Shown here piece after piece: positions 54,637-62,798 of a stretch of DNA of 64,000 nucleotides. The translations under genes and the position numbers were made by a program. Each line of letters opens with the position of its first letter. The first letter of the stretch is position 1. The stretch comes from VXYL01 sp963422285 (GTDB taxonomy: Bacteria; Pseudomonadota; Gammaproteobacteria; Pseudomonadales; Azotimanducaceae), in assembly GCA_963422285.2 (NCBI GenBank), contig CAXXJO010000002.1:558001-622000 (forward strand), given 5' to 3'. The notes under the pieces were generated by a model, which saw nothing but the letters and a program-made list of their open reading frames with translations, did not search any database and had not been told where the DNA came from.

Positions 54637-56091
54637 TCAGGCCACGCTCCGCAGCAGGTTGCCGACGACGCGATTCAGATGCATCAGCGAATTGCACTCG
54701 TCCGCCTGGTGGACGTAGGCCGTGTACTTGCGCATCTCCGCATCCCCCGTATGCCATGTGCCGCGCGATTCCGGATTCAGCCAGATGACGCGCTTGGCGC
54801 GATCGTACATCTCCTTGAGGATGTCGGTGCGCGGATCGCCGTAGTTGTTGCGGGCGTCGCCGAGGATGACGATGGTGGTGCGGTTGTCCACGTCCCCCAG
54901 GCACAGCTTGCGGAAGTCCGCGAAGGCTTGGCCGTAGTCCGTGGCGCCGCCGCTGTAGTCGCGCAGGGTCTTGGCGATGGCATCCTCGAGCTTGTTGCGC
55001 TCGAACAATTCGGTCACCTCGGCAAGGTCGGAGGAAAACGCGAACGAGCGCACCTTGGGCATCACTTCTTCCAGGCTGTAGAGGAACATCAGCATGAAGC
55101 GGGCGTAGCTCGATACCGAGCCGGACACGTCGCAGATGGCGAACACCTTGGGGCGGTCCACCTTCACCGACTTCCAGTGCAGGTCGAAGATCGAACCGTC
55201 GTAGCTCATGTTGTGGCGCAGGGTGCGCGGCACATGCAGCGAGCCGCGCTTGAACACCTTGCGCCGGCGAGAGTGCAGGGCGACCAGCTTCTTCGCCATG
55301 CGGAAGACGATCTCCTGGATCAGGCGGAAGTTGCGGTGTTCGACGTTGGACAGCTTCACCCTCTGCAGCAGCTCCTCGCGCAGCCGCCGGCCCGTGGCGT
55401 CGGCGTACAGCAGGAACTGCCGCTCCACGTAGTCGCGCACCTGCTCGCGCAGAGCGTCGCGGCGCTTTTTCAGCTCTTGGCCGAGGCGGCGTTCCGACAG
55501 GCCGTGGCTTTGGCGCAGGTCGCCGATCTCGCGCATGAGGTCGGCAAGACCCATGGCGTCCATGATCTTGCGCGTGTACAGGCCCTTCTGGGTGAACACC
55601 TGGATTTCTTCGAGCTTCGCTTCGCGGGCCGCATCCGCCATGCGCACGGAGAGTTCCACGGTGCCGTCCAGCATGAGCAGGCGGCCGAGCGCCGAACGCG
55701 GCTCGGCCATCTCTCCGGGACCCAAGTCTTCTTCCTCTTCTTCCGAAGCGGCGAACTTGCTCTTCCTCCTGCCGCCTCCGGCACCCTTGCCGCCGCTGCC
55801 TTCGCCCTGGCCCTCGCCGCCCTCGCCCGCGCCATCCTCGCCATCGCCGGCAGCAAAAGCCGCTTGCGGGGACACATCCTCGAAGGAGAAGAACTGGTCG
55901 AAGGTGGTGTCGAAGGTGTCCTTCTCGTCCGCCGTCTTCGGCAGCACCAGGGACAACGAATTCTTGAGGAAAGCCCGGTCGCGGTAGCCGACCAAGTCCA
56001 CGGTGCTCATGGCGTCCAGCGTCTCCGCCGGCGAGATGCGCACCTCGGCATTGCGCAGGGCGGCGATGAAGTGGGCGAGAGTGCGATCCAT
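54637..56091 (-). CDS. VWA-domain protein, CoxE-like
   Basis: 484 residues. The N-terminal part begins TLAHFIAALRNAEVRISPAET, and a Gly/Glu-rich, low-complexity acidic stretch occupies about residues 80-125. The C-terminal von Willebrand A domain carries the metal-ion-dependent adhesion motif ICDVSGSVSSYARF (DxSxS), FSSDLAEVTELF, YSGGATDYGQAF and IVILGDARNNYGDP. Such proteins partner with MoxR AAA ATPases to remodel or insert metal cofactors, as CoxD/CoxE do for CO dehydrogenase. The MoxR gene lies 100 bp upstream on the same strand. Confidence 0.88.
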   Translation of the reverse strand: MDRTLAHFIAALRNAEVRISPAETLDAMSTVDLVGYRDRAFLKNSLSLVLPKTADEKDTFDTTFDQFFSFEDVSPQAAFAAGDGEDGAGEGGEGQGEGSGGKGAGGGRRKSKFAASEEEEEDLGPGEMAEPRSALGRLLMLDGTVELSVRMADAAREAKLEEIQVFTQKGLYTRKIMDAMGLADLMREIGDLRQSHGLSERRLGQELKKRRDALREQVRDYVERQFLLYADATGRRLREELLQRVKLSNVEHRNFRLIQEIVFRMAKKLVALHSRRRKVFKRGSLHVPRTLRHNMSYDGSIFDLHWKSVKVDRPKVFAICDVSGSVSSYARFMLMFLYSLEEVMPKVRSFAFSSDLAEVTELFERNKLEDAIAKTLRDYSGGATDYGQAFADFRKLCLGDVDNRTTIVILGDARNNYGDPRTDILKEMYDRAKRVIWLNPESRGTWHTGDAEMRKYTAYVHQADECNSLMHLNRVVGNLLRSVA

Positions 56092-56190
56092 GGCAGCTAG
56101 TCTACTTGTCTGGCGCAGCCAGCGCGCCACAACCCCGCGGCGCGTACAGCTAGCAGGTCGCGGAGGCGGTGCGCAGGGCGTTCGGGCCGC

Positions 56191-57165
56191 TCACTGTCGC
56201 AGTCGATACGCCTGTGGCGAGGCACTTTCGCCAACCGCCTTGCTGGTCAGGGTGGCGATCTCGGCGTCTACGTTCTCGATGTCCTCCTGGAACTTCAGGA
56301 TCACGTTGAGGGTGTCGCGCACCAATTCCGCGTCCAGGCTTTCGGTGTGCAGCAGCAGCAGCGTACGCGCCCAGTCGATGGTTTCCGAGATGGCTGGCAC
56401 CTTCTTGAGATCGAGGTCGCGCAGTTCCTGGATGAACGTCACCAGCTGGATGCGCAGCTTCGGCGGGATGTCCGGGACGCGAGCGTGGATGATGCGCTGT
56501 TCGAGGTCGGCGTCCGGGAAGGGAATGTAGAGGTGCAGGCAGCGGCGTTTGAGGGCGTCGGATATCTCCCGGGTGTTGTTGCTGGTGAGGAAGACGATGG
56601 GCGGTTCGCGGTGGGCCTTGACGGTGCCGATCTCCGGAATGGACACCTGGAAGTCTGACAGGATCTCCAGCAGCAGCGATTCGAACTCGTGGTCGGACTT
56701 GTCCACCTCGTCGATCAGCAGCACGCAGCCGTTCTCCTCCCGCAGCGCCTTGAGCAGCGGTCGCGGCTCCAGGAACTCCTCGGAGAAGAAGATGTCGCCG
56801 AACTCGTGCAGGCGGTTGACGGACTCGGCGAACCCCTGGGCGCCCTGCAGCACTTCGTCCAAGGTCTCCTTGAGCACCTGGGTGTAGAGCAGCTGCTTGC
56901 CGTACTTCCACTCGTAGATGGCCTTGGCCTCGTCGAGGCCCTCGTAGCATTGCAGGCGGATGAGCGGCAGAGCGAACAGTTCCGACGTGGTCTTGGCGAG
57001 TTCCGTCTTGCCCACCCCCGGCGGCCCTTCGATGAGAACCGGCTTGCGCAGGTGGAACGCCAAGTAGACGGCGGTGGCGATCTGGTTGCTGCAAATGTAG
57101 CGGTGCGTCTCGAAGTTCTCCTTCAGGCTGTCCACCGACCCCGCCAACTGTTCGATATCCGTCAC
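56191..57165 (-). CDS. MoxR-family AAA ATPase
   Basis: 324 residues from a GTG at 57165 with GGAAGGA just upstream; an ATG at 57198 would add 11. Walker A EGPPGVGKTEL, the YEGLDEAKAIYEWKYGKQLLYTQ block typical of the CoxD/MoxR group, Walker B CVLLIDEVDKSD, sensor FLTSNNTREI and the arginine-finger region KRRCLHLYIPFPD. It acts as a chaperone-like remodeller with the VWA protein encoded next to it. The client protein is unknown; no CO-dehydrogenase genes are in the window. Confidence 0.92.
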   Translation of the reverse strand: MTDIEQLAGSVDSLKENFETHRYICSNQIATAVYLAFHLRKPVLIEGPPGVGKTELAKTTSELFALPLIRLQCYEGLDEAKAIYEWKYGKQLLYTQVLKETLDEVLQGAQGFAESVNRLHEFGDIFFSEEFLEPRPLLKALREENGCVLLIDEVDKSDHEFESLLLEILSDFQVSIPEIGTVKAHREPPIVFLTSNNTREISDALKRRCLHLYIPFPDADLEQRIIHARVPDIPPKLRIQLVTFIQELRDLDLKKVPAISETIDWARTLLLLHTESLDAELVRDTLNVILKFQEDIENVDAEIATLTSKAVGESASPQAYRLRQ

Positions 57166-57528
57166 CAATCCTTCCCGTCGCTTCGGCAAACCAAGCATTA
57201 TCCCGAAGACGGCGATGGATGTATACGCCGCATTACCGACTAGGGAGATATTCTCGGTTCATCAAAGATTTGTGCCGTTGAACAACGGGACTGGGGACGT
57301 CGCGAGGTGTGGAGGCCTTCCTCGTCCCCAGCCGGAATTAACGACGGATGCCGCGCCGGGACCGCGGCAGCCATGCCGGCCACCCGATCCTCCCTGCCAT
57401 GGTCGATCGAACGGCAAGCGCGATGGGGCGTGGACGACTGCCAGCCGGCCGACAGCCTGCTCCGAGGCTGCGTCACCTCCTTGCTCGCTCCGCTTGACCT
57501 GTTACGCGAACCGGAATACTGTCCAAAG
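57166..57528. other. Intergenic region without recognised genes
   Basis: 360 bp between the divergent MoxR and higB genes. Open frames lack family content; the promoters of both genes should be here but were not resolved. Confidence 0.35.
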
Positions 57529-57807
57529 ATGATTCGTTCGTTTCGCTGCCAGGACACCGAGGCGTTGTTTCGTGACCGGGCAGTCCCGCGATTCCGCATG
57601 ATCGAGCGGACAGCGAGACGGAAACTGCTGTACCTGCACCGTGCCGTGCGTCTACAGGATCTGCGAGTGCCGCCGGGCAATCGCCTGGAGTCGCTGATAG
57701 GAGATCGGAAAGGGCAGCACAGCATACGGATCAACGACCAGTGGCGCATCTGCTTCCAGTGGAAAGACGGTGATGCGTTCGGCGTCGAGATCGTCGACTA
57801 TCATTGA
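57529..57807 (+). CDS. higB: HigB-type toxin (RelE/ParE superfamily)
   Basis: 92 residues. It opens MIRSFRCQDTEALFRD, has RRKLLYLHRAVRLQDLRVPPGNRLE, and ends with SIRINDQWRICFQWKDGDAFGVEIVDYH, the classic HigB C-terminus that carries the ribosome-dependent mRNA-cleavage residues. It lies 24 bp before higA, in the toxin-first order typical of higBA. Confidence 0.94.
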   Translation: MIRSFRCQDTEALFRDRAVPRFRMIERTARRKLLYLHRAVRLQDLRVPPGNRLESLIGDRKGQHSIRINDQWRICFQWKDGDAFGVEIVDYH

Positions 57808-57831
57808 ACCAAAGCGAAACCAGCGAACGAT

Positions 57832-58167
57832 ATGACCAGGACACTCGAACCCATCCATCCAGGAGAGATCCTCTTGGAGGAGTTCCTCAAGCCCATGGGC
57901 ATGGGCATCAATCGCATGGCGCGCGAGATCGGGGTGCCTCCCGGACGCATCAGCGAAATCGTCAACGGCAAGCGCGGTGTCAGCGCGGACACTGCGTTGC
58001 GCCTCGGGCGATTTCTGGGAGTCTCCCCCGAATTATGGCTCGGGTTGCAGATCGAATACGATCTGCGTTGCGCTCAGCGATCCAAAGGCGCGGAAATCAA
58101 ACAGCGCATTCGTCCTTACGACACGGCACCGTCGCCCCCCTCCCATCCAGCGCCTTCGGCCCGATAA
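57832..58167 (+). CDS. higA: HigA-type antitoxin (XRE family)
   Basis: 111 residues. PIHPGEILLEEFLKPMGMGINR leads into the helix-turn-helix (AREIGVPPGRISEIVNGKRGVSADTALRLGRFLG) and SPELWLGLQIEYDLR. It neutralises HigB and represses the operon by binding its own promoter. The last 15 residues are Pro/Ser-rich and untypical. Confidence 0.94.
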   Translation: MTRTLEPIHPGEILLEEFLKPMGMGINRMAREIGVPPGRISEIVNGKRGVSADTALRLGRFLGVSPELWLGLQIEYDLRCAQRSKGAEIKQRIRPYDTAPSPPSHPAPSAR

Positions 58168-58498
58168 AGCAAGCCGCCTCTCGCCGGCTGCCTCGCCGCA
58201 GCCACCACCGGTATCCTGTGATTGTTCAAGCGCCTGCCTGGACCGGTATGGGCGCACCCTTGCGCAACCCAGCAAAAATCCGTGCAGCGCATCGAACCGC
58301 AGCGACCGTCGCATCCGCAATGCGGGTAGCGGGTTCGTCAGGAAAGCGGGCGAGAGATCGATGGCTCTCATCCAAGCGGCCGCTGATTCGAAGCCCGCTG
58401 CTAGCCGGTCAAGCGGTTCGGCAAGCGGATCCATGGTCCATACATGCGCGACCCAAGCCATTTGCGGCGCATCCGGCCATTCGGCGACAATGGCGGCC
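58168..58498. other. Intergenic region without recognised genes
   Basis: 330 bp between higA and the CoA-transferase gene. Nothing on either strand is recognisable. Confidence 0.35.
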
Positions 58499-59632
58499 AT
58501 GAACGCGACGGACGAACGGCGACCCCTGGACGGCACTCTGGTGGTGGCACTGGAACAGGCGGTGGCGGCGCCGCTGGCTTCCTGCCGGCTGGCCGACGCC
58601 GGTGCCCGGATCATCAAGCTCGAACGGGCCGGGGGCGACTTCGCCCGCTCCTACGACACCGTGGCCAACGGCCAGTCCGCCTACTTCGCGTGGCTGAACC
58701 GGGGCAAGGAATCCCTGGTGGTGGACATCAAGGCCGCGCAAGACCGGGACCTCGTGTTGCGCATCCTGGCCCGGGCGGACATCTTCATCCAGAATCTTGC
58801 TGCTGGCGCCGCGGCTCGCGCTGGCCTAGGCTCGGACGCTCTGCGCGAGCGCTTCCCGCGGCTGATCACCTGCGACATCTCCGGCTACGGCGACTGCGGC
58901 CCGTATGCGGACATGAAAGCCTACGATCTGCTGGTGCAGGCGGAGACCGGCTTGATCTCCATCAACGGCGCGCCGGGAGAATACGGCCGCGTCGGCGTGT
59001 CCATCTGCGACTACGCCACCGGCCTGTCGGCGGCGCTGGCTATCAACGAGGCGCTGGTGCGGCGCGAGAGAACCGGCATCGGCACCGCCGTCAAGGTGTC
59101 GCTGTTCGACGTGCTGGCGGAACTGATGGCCGTGCCCCTGCTGCAGCACGACTACACCGGCGCGGGACCCCAGCGCATCGGCCTAGCGCACCCGTCCATC
59201 ACGCCCTACGGCGGCTTCGTCACCGCGGACGGTGCGACGCTGGTGATCTCGGTGCAGAACGATCGCGAATGGCGGTCGTTGGCCGAGCAGGTGATGGAAC
59301 GCCCGGAACTGGTGGACGATCCGCGCTACGCCACCAATCCGGCGCGCCTGCAGCGACGCCCGGAGGTGGACGGCTTGGTGCAGGCGTTCTTCTCCCGCCA
59401 CCAGCGCGCCGAGATGGAAGCGAAACTTCGCGCCGCGCGCATCGCCTACGGCGCGGTGAACGACCTCGCCGGCCTCTCCGCCCACCCCCACCTGCGACGG
59501 TTGACCGTCGGCAGCGAGACGGGTGCGATCGACATGCCTGCCCACCCGAACGCCGCCGCTCTCGGGCCGAAGCTTCCCAATCTGCCCCAGGTAGGACAAC
59601 ATACGGAGCTGATCCGCCGAGAATTCCAATAG
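58499..59632 (+). CDS. CaiB/BaiF-family (class III) CoA-transferase
   Basis: 377 residues. LDGTLVVALEQAVAAPLASCRLADAGARIIKLE is the standard N-terminus, NRGKESLVVDIK follows, and the catalytic Asp lies in MKAYDLLVQAETGL. The C-terminus has PSITPYGGFVTADGATLVISVQNDREW and the RLQRRPEVD region. It transfers CoA between carboxylic acids; the acids are not known. An in-frame ATG nine bases upstream (58490) is an equally possible start. It probably forms one unit with the PNPOx-fold gene 14 bp downstream. Confidence 0.9.
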   Translation: MNATDERRPLDGTLVVALEQAVAAPLASCRLADAGARIIKLERAGGDFARSYDTVANGQSAYFAWLNRGKESLVVDIKAAQDRDLVLRILARADIFIQNLAAGAAARAGLGSDALRERFPRLITCDISGYGDCGPYADMKAYDLLVQAETGLISINGAPGEYGRVGVSICDYATGLSAALAINEALVRRERTGIGTAVKVSLFDVLAELMAVPLLQHDYTGAGPQRIGLAHPSITPYGGFVTADGATLVISVQNDREWRSLAEQVMERPELVDDPRYATNPARLQRRPEVDGLVQAFFSRHQRAEMEAKLRAARIAYGAVNDLAGLSAHPHLRRLTVGSETGAIDMPAHPNAAALGPKLPNLPQVGQHTELIRREFQ

Positions 59633-59646
59633 CTTGGAGAACGTCG

Positions 59647-60120
59647 ATGCCATCGCGCCGCAGCATAATCGAACTGACGGATAACGAGATCCGGGACTAC
59701 CTGGATGCCAAGAAGACACTCATCATCGTCGGCAACGGCGTCAACGGCTACCCCCATCCCATGCCTATGTGGTTCGCCCAGGGCGACGACGGCTGCATCT
59801 ACTGCACCACCTTCGGCAAGAGCCAGAAGGTGCGGAACTGGCGGCGCGACCCCAAGGCGACGCTGCTGGTGGAAAGCGGCCTGGAGTACGCGGAACTCAA
59901 GGGCGTGGTGATCTACGCCTCCTGCGAGATCATCGACGACGCCGAGGCGGTGCGGGAAACGCTGGTGGCCATCAACTCGCGGGGGCGGGATCTCGACCAT
60001 GCCGCCAAGGCCAAGCTCCAGGAGTCGGTCACGGGTACCGCGACCAAGCGCGTGGTGCTGAAGTTCACGCCTCGGCGCTACGTCACCTGGGATCACGCCA
60101 AGCTCGGCGGACGGTATTGA
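59647..60120 (+). CDS. Pyridoxamine 5'-phosphate oxidase-fold (split-barrel flavin-binding) protein
   Basis: 157 residues. LTDNEIRDYLDAKKTLIIVGNGVNGYPHPMPMWF, then IYCTTFGKSQKVRNWRRDPKATLLVESG, and RRYVTWDHAKLGGRY at the end match the small F420/FMN-binding split-barrel group rather than true PdxH. Such proteins often act as FMN- or F420-dependent oxidoreductases. It follows the CoA-transferase gene closely and has AGAACG upstream of the ATG at 59647. Confidence 0.85.
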   Translation: MPSRRSIIELTDNEIRDYLDAKKTLIIVGNGVNGYPHPMPMWFAQGDDGCIYCTTFGKSQKVRNWRRDPKATLLVESGLEYAELKGVVIYASCEIIDDAEAVRETLVAINSRGRDLDHAAKAKLQESVTGTATKRVVLKFTPRRYVTWDHAKLGGRY

Positions 60121-60185
60121 CAACGCGGCGTCCGCAAGCCGATGCTACGGCTGTCGTAGCGATGAGTTCATCGGGAGAACTTCAC

Positions 60186-60410
60186 ATGGACATCTCCATC
60201 ACCTACTGCACATCCTGAGGCTATGAACCCAAGGCGGTCAGTCTGGCTGCTAAAATCAAGGACGCATTCGGCGTCGAGGCATTCCTGATCGAGGGCGCGG
60301 GCGGCATCTTCGACGTGAATGTGGACGGCAAGCTGGTCTATTCCAAGCATCAAACCGGAGACTTCCCGGACGAGGATGCCTTGGTCGACGAGCTGCGGGG
60401 CAGTCGCTGA
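60186..60410 (+). CDS. SelW-like Rdx-family selenoprotein (in-frame UGA = Sec)
   Basis: 75 codons with a TGA at codon 11 (60216-60218). Read as U, the start is MDISITYCTSUGYEPKAV, which is exactly the CxxU redox motif of SelW/SelT/SelH (Rdx) proteins. The rest, LAAKIKDAFGVEAFLIEGAG and GIFDVNVDGKLVYSKHQTGD, then FPDEDALVDELRGS, matches the family throughout and at normal length. A thioredoxin-like fold with a thiol/selenol redox role is inferred. The ATG has GGGAGA 7 bases upstream. A standard gene finder would miss it. Translation requires selA/B/C/D elsewhere in the genome; a Cys-to-stop mutation is the alternative. Confidence 0.78.
60229..60246 (+). promoter_or_regulatory. Candidate bacterial SECIS hairpin
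   Basis: Starting 10 nt after the UGA, CCaAGGC-GGTCA-GTCTGG can fold into a short stem with a bulge and a G-rich apical loop whose first G is 18 nt from the UGA. Bacterial SECIS elements sit in this window with G residues in the loop. Drawn by eye. Confidence 0.35.
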
Positions 60411-60484
60411 AACCATAGGCCCCTGCCACCTCGTCGGTCGGGCGATGCGCGGACAGGGAATGCGCACCGCTGCCAGTGCCGTGT

Positions 60485-61846
60485 TCAGTACTTGTAGCCG
60501 TCGGGCTTGAACGGCCCTTCGGCGGCGACGTGGATGTAGTCCGCCTGCTGCCGGGTCAGCCGGGTGACGGTGCCGCCGAAGCCTTCCACCATGAGCTGCG
60601 CCACCTCCTCGTCGAGCTTCTTGGGCAGAACCTCCACCGTCACCGGGGCGCGCTGCTGGGGGTTCTGGTTCGCCCAGCCCTGCTCGAAGAGATGCATCTG
60701 CGCCAGCACCTGGTTGGCGAACGAACCGTCCATCACCCGGGAGGGATGGCCCATGGCGTTGCCCAGGTTCACCAGCCGTCCCTCGGAGAGCAGCAGCAGG
60801 TAGTCCGCAGAATCGTCGCTGCGGAACACTTGGTGGACTTGGTCCTTCACCTTCTGCCAGCGCCAGTGCTGGCGCATGAAGGCGGTGTCGATTTCGTTGT
60901 CGAAGTGGCCGATGTTGCAGACGACGGCCCCTCGCTTGAGGGAGCGCAGCATGGCGCTGTCGCAGACGTTGGTGTTGCCGGTGCAAGTCACCACTAGGTC
61001 CGTCTCGCCCAGCAGGCGCTGGTCGATGTTCGAGACCATGCCGGTGTTGTCGCCGCCGAGGTAGGGCGAGACCACCTCGAAGCCGTCCATGCAGGCCTGC
61101 ATGGCGCAGATGGGGTCCACCTCCGCCACGCGCACGATCATGCCCTCCTGGCGCAGGCTGGCCGACGAGCCCTTGCCGACGTCGCCGTAGCCGACCACCA
61201 GCGCCCGCTTGCCGGCCAGCAGCATGTCCGTGGCGCGCTTGACGGCGTCGTTCAGGCTGTGGCGGCAGCCGTAGCGGTTGTCGTTCTTGGACTTGGTGAC
61301 GGAATCGTTGACGTTGATGGCCGGCACCTTGAGCTGGCGGCGGGAAAGCATCTCCAACAGGCGATGCACTCCAGTGGTGGTCTCCTCGCTGACGCCGTGG
61401 ATGCGCGTCAGCATGGCGGGATGCTTGTCGTGGATCATCTTGGTCAGGTCGCCGCCGTCGTCGAGCAGCAGATTGGCGTCCCAGGGATCGCCGTCCTTGA
61501 GGATGGTCCGCTCGATGCACCAGTCGTATTCCGCCTCGGTCTCGCCCTTCCAGGCGTATACCGGCACGCCGTCCGCGGCCATGGCGGCGGCGGCGTGATC
61601 CTGGGTGGAGAAGATGTTGCACGACGACCAGCGCACCTCGGCGCCCAAGGCGATCAGGGTGCGGATGAGCACCGCGGTCTGAATGGTCATGTGGATGCAG
61701 CCGATGATCTTGGCGCCGGCCAGCGGCTGCTGCGCTTCGTACTTGCGGCGCAGGGACATAAGCGCCGGCATCTCGGCTTCGGCCAAGGCGATCTCCCGGC
61801 GGCCGAATTCGGCCAAGGCGATGTCGGCGACTTTGTAGTCGGTCAT
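60485..61846 (-). CDS. ahcY: Adenosylhomocysteinase
   Basis: 453 residues. It splits S-adenosylhomocysteine into adenosine and homocysteine, closing the activated-methyl cycle. Blocks: KVADIALAEFGRREIALAEAEMPAL, HMTIQTAVLIRTLIALGAEVRW, NVNDSVTKSKNDN, the NAD-binding VVGYGDVGKGSS, and the C-terminal LTRQQADYIHVAAEGPFKPDGYKY with the conserved Lys-Tyr end. The ATG at 61846 begins the family start MTDYKVAD. I looked for an SAH riboswitch upstream and saw none. Confidence 0.97.
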   Translation of the reverse strand: MTDYKVADIALAEFGRREIALAEAEMPALMSLRRKYEAQQPLAGAKIIGCIHMTIQTAVLIRTLIALGAEVRWSSCNIFSTQDHAAAAMAADGVPVYAWKGETEAEYDWCIERTILKDGDPWDANLLLDDGGDLTKMIHDKHPAMLTRIHGVSEETTTGVHRLLEMLSRRQLKVPAINVNDSVTKSKNDNRYGCRHSLNDAVKRATDMLLAGKRALVVGYGDVGKGSSASLRQEGMIVRVAEVDPICAMQACMDGFEVVSPYLGGDNTGMVSNIDQRLLGETDLVVTCTGNTNVCDSAMLRSLKRGAVVCNIGHFDNEIDTAFMRQHWRWQKVKDQVHQVFRSDDSADYLLLLSEGRLVNLGNAMGHPSRVMDGSFANQVLAQMHLFEQGWANQNPQQRAPVTVEVLPKKLDEEVAQLMVEGFGGTVTRLTRQQADYIHVAAEGPFKPDGYKY

Positions 61847-62138
61847 GGGAAGCAGGACTCGTTCGGCAGCGGGATGCGCACCATACCAGCGTCGCTGGCG
61901 AGTTCAACGCAGGCCTGCGGCCTGATCCCTTGGTTTGCGGCGTCTGCTGCCGGAGCCATCGTTCCGTCCGGCCCGAATCCAGGCCACCCTGGATGCCGGT
62001 CTGCGTCATGCCTTGGCGGACAGCGACGGAGCCGTCCCGGCACGTGTGCTGTAAGGTCGCACTCTCGTGTACGTCGTAGCTGGATGGGGAGTACCCGCAG
62101 GCCGACGGACGGCTTCAGCCTTGGGAAACGACCACCTC

Positions 62139-62779
62139 ATGCCAGATGCCGAAAAGCTCGATCCCCGCTATGTGAATCGCAGCGCCCATCTCCCCTACGG
62201 GCTCCAAGTGGATGAAGTGCAACGGGGCGTTGCCGAGACGTATCGACTGTGCCATGGCTTGAACGACTATCCAAGCAGCGCGGGTTTCCGGCCTCTGGAG
62301 GAACTGCTGCTCGGCAACGCGCTGTCCGGCATCATCTCGGAGTTCCTCGTCAAGAACATCGCCAGTTCCACCGTCGCCCTGGAGGCGAACGGCAAAGTGG
62401 GCGGCCACCCGGATCTCGTTCCCGCAGGTCGCTATTCGTCGAGCGGCGTCCTGAAAGGCGAAGAGGGAATAGAGATCAAAGCGTCCATCCAGCCGGCGGC
62501 TGGCAGGGACACAACCCGGAAGACTGCTGGTTGATGGTGTTCAGGTACCGGATCGGCGAGATAGGCGGCACTGGCTCCGGTGCGCTGACCTTCGTAGAGA
62601 TTCTCTGCGCCGAGCTGGAACGGGCGGACTGGTCGTTCTCAGGGCGCTCCGGCGCATCGCGCAGGACACCGACCGCATCCATCACCAAGACCGGCATGGA
62701 CAAGCTCAGAAGCAACTTCCTCTATCGTCTCCCTGGTGCCGGCGTTGGTCCGTACCGGAATATTTTGGCACCAAAGTAA
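62139..62779 (+). pseudogene. Type II restriction endonuclease, PD-(D/E)XK, frameshifted
   Basis: The first frame starts at ATG 62139 (MPDAEKLDPRYVNRS) and runs through FRPLEELLLGNALSGIISEFLV to GHPDLV...GIEIKAS, a PD-x-ExK nuclease core, then breaks near 62495. The second frame continues GGWQGHNPEDCWLMVFRYRIGE, ELERADWSFSGRSGASRRTPTAS and ends YRNILAPK at 62779. Joined, it is about 213 residues, a normal size. It is convergent with the methyltransferase gene 20 bp away, a common R-M layout. The endonuclease is probably dead while the methyltransferase is intact. Confidence 0.75.
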
Positions 62780-62798
62780 GCGACCCAGCGGGTGTCCA

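Noticed and set aside
61847..62060. Possible SAH riboswitch before ahcY
   Set aside because: I searched by eye for the conserved GAGG...GCTGCAACGG and AGGCTCGG pieces and did not find them.
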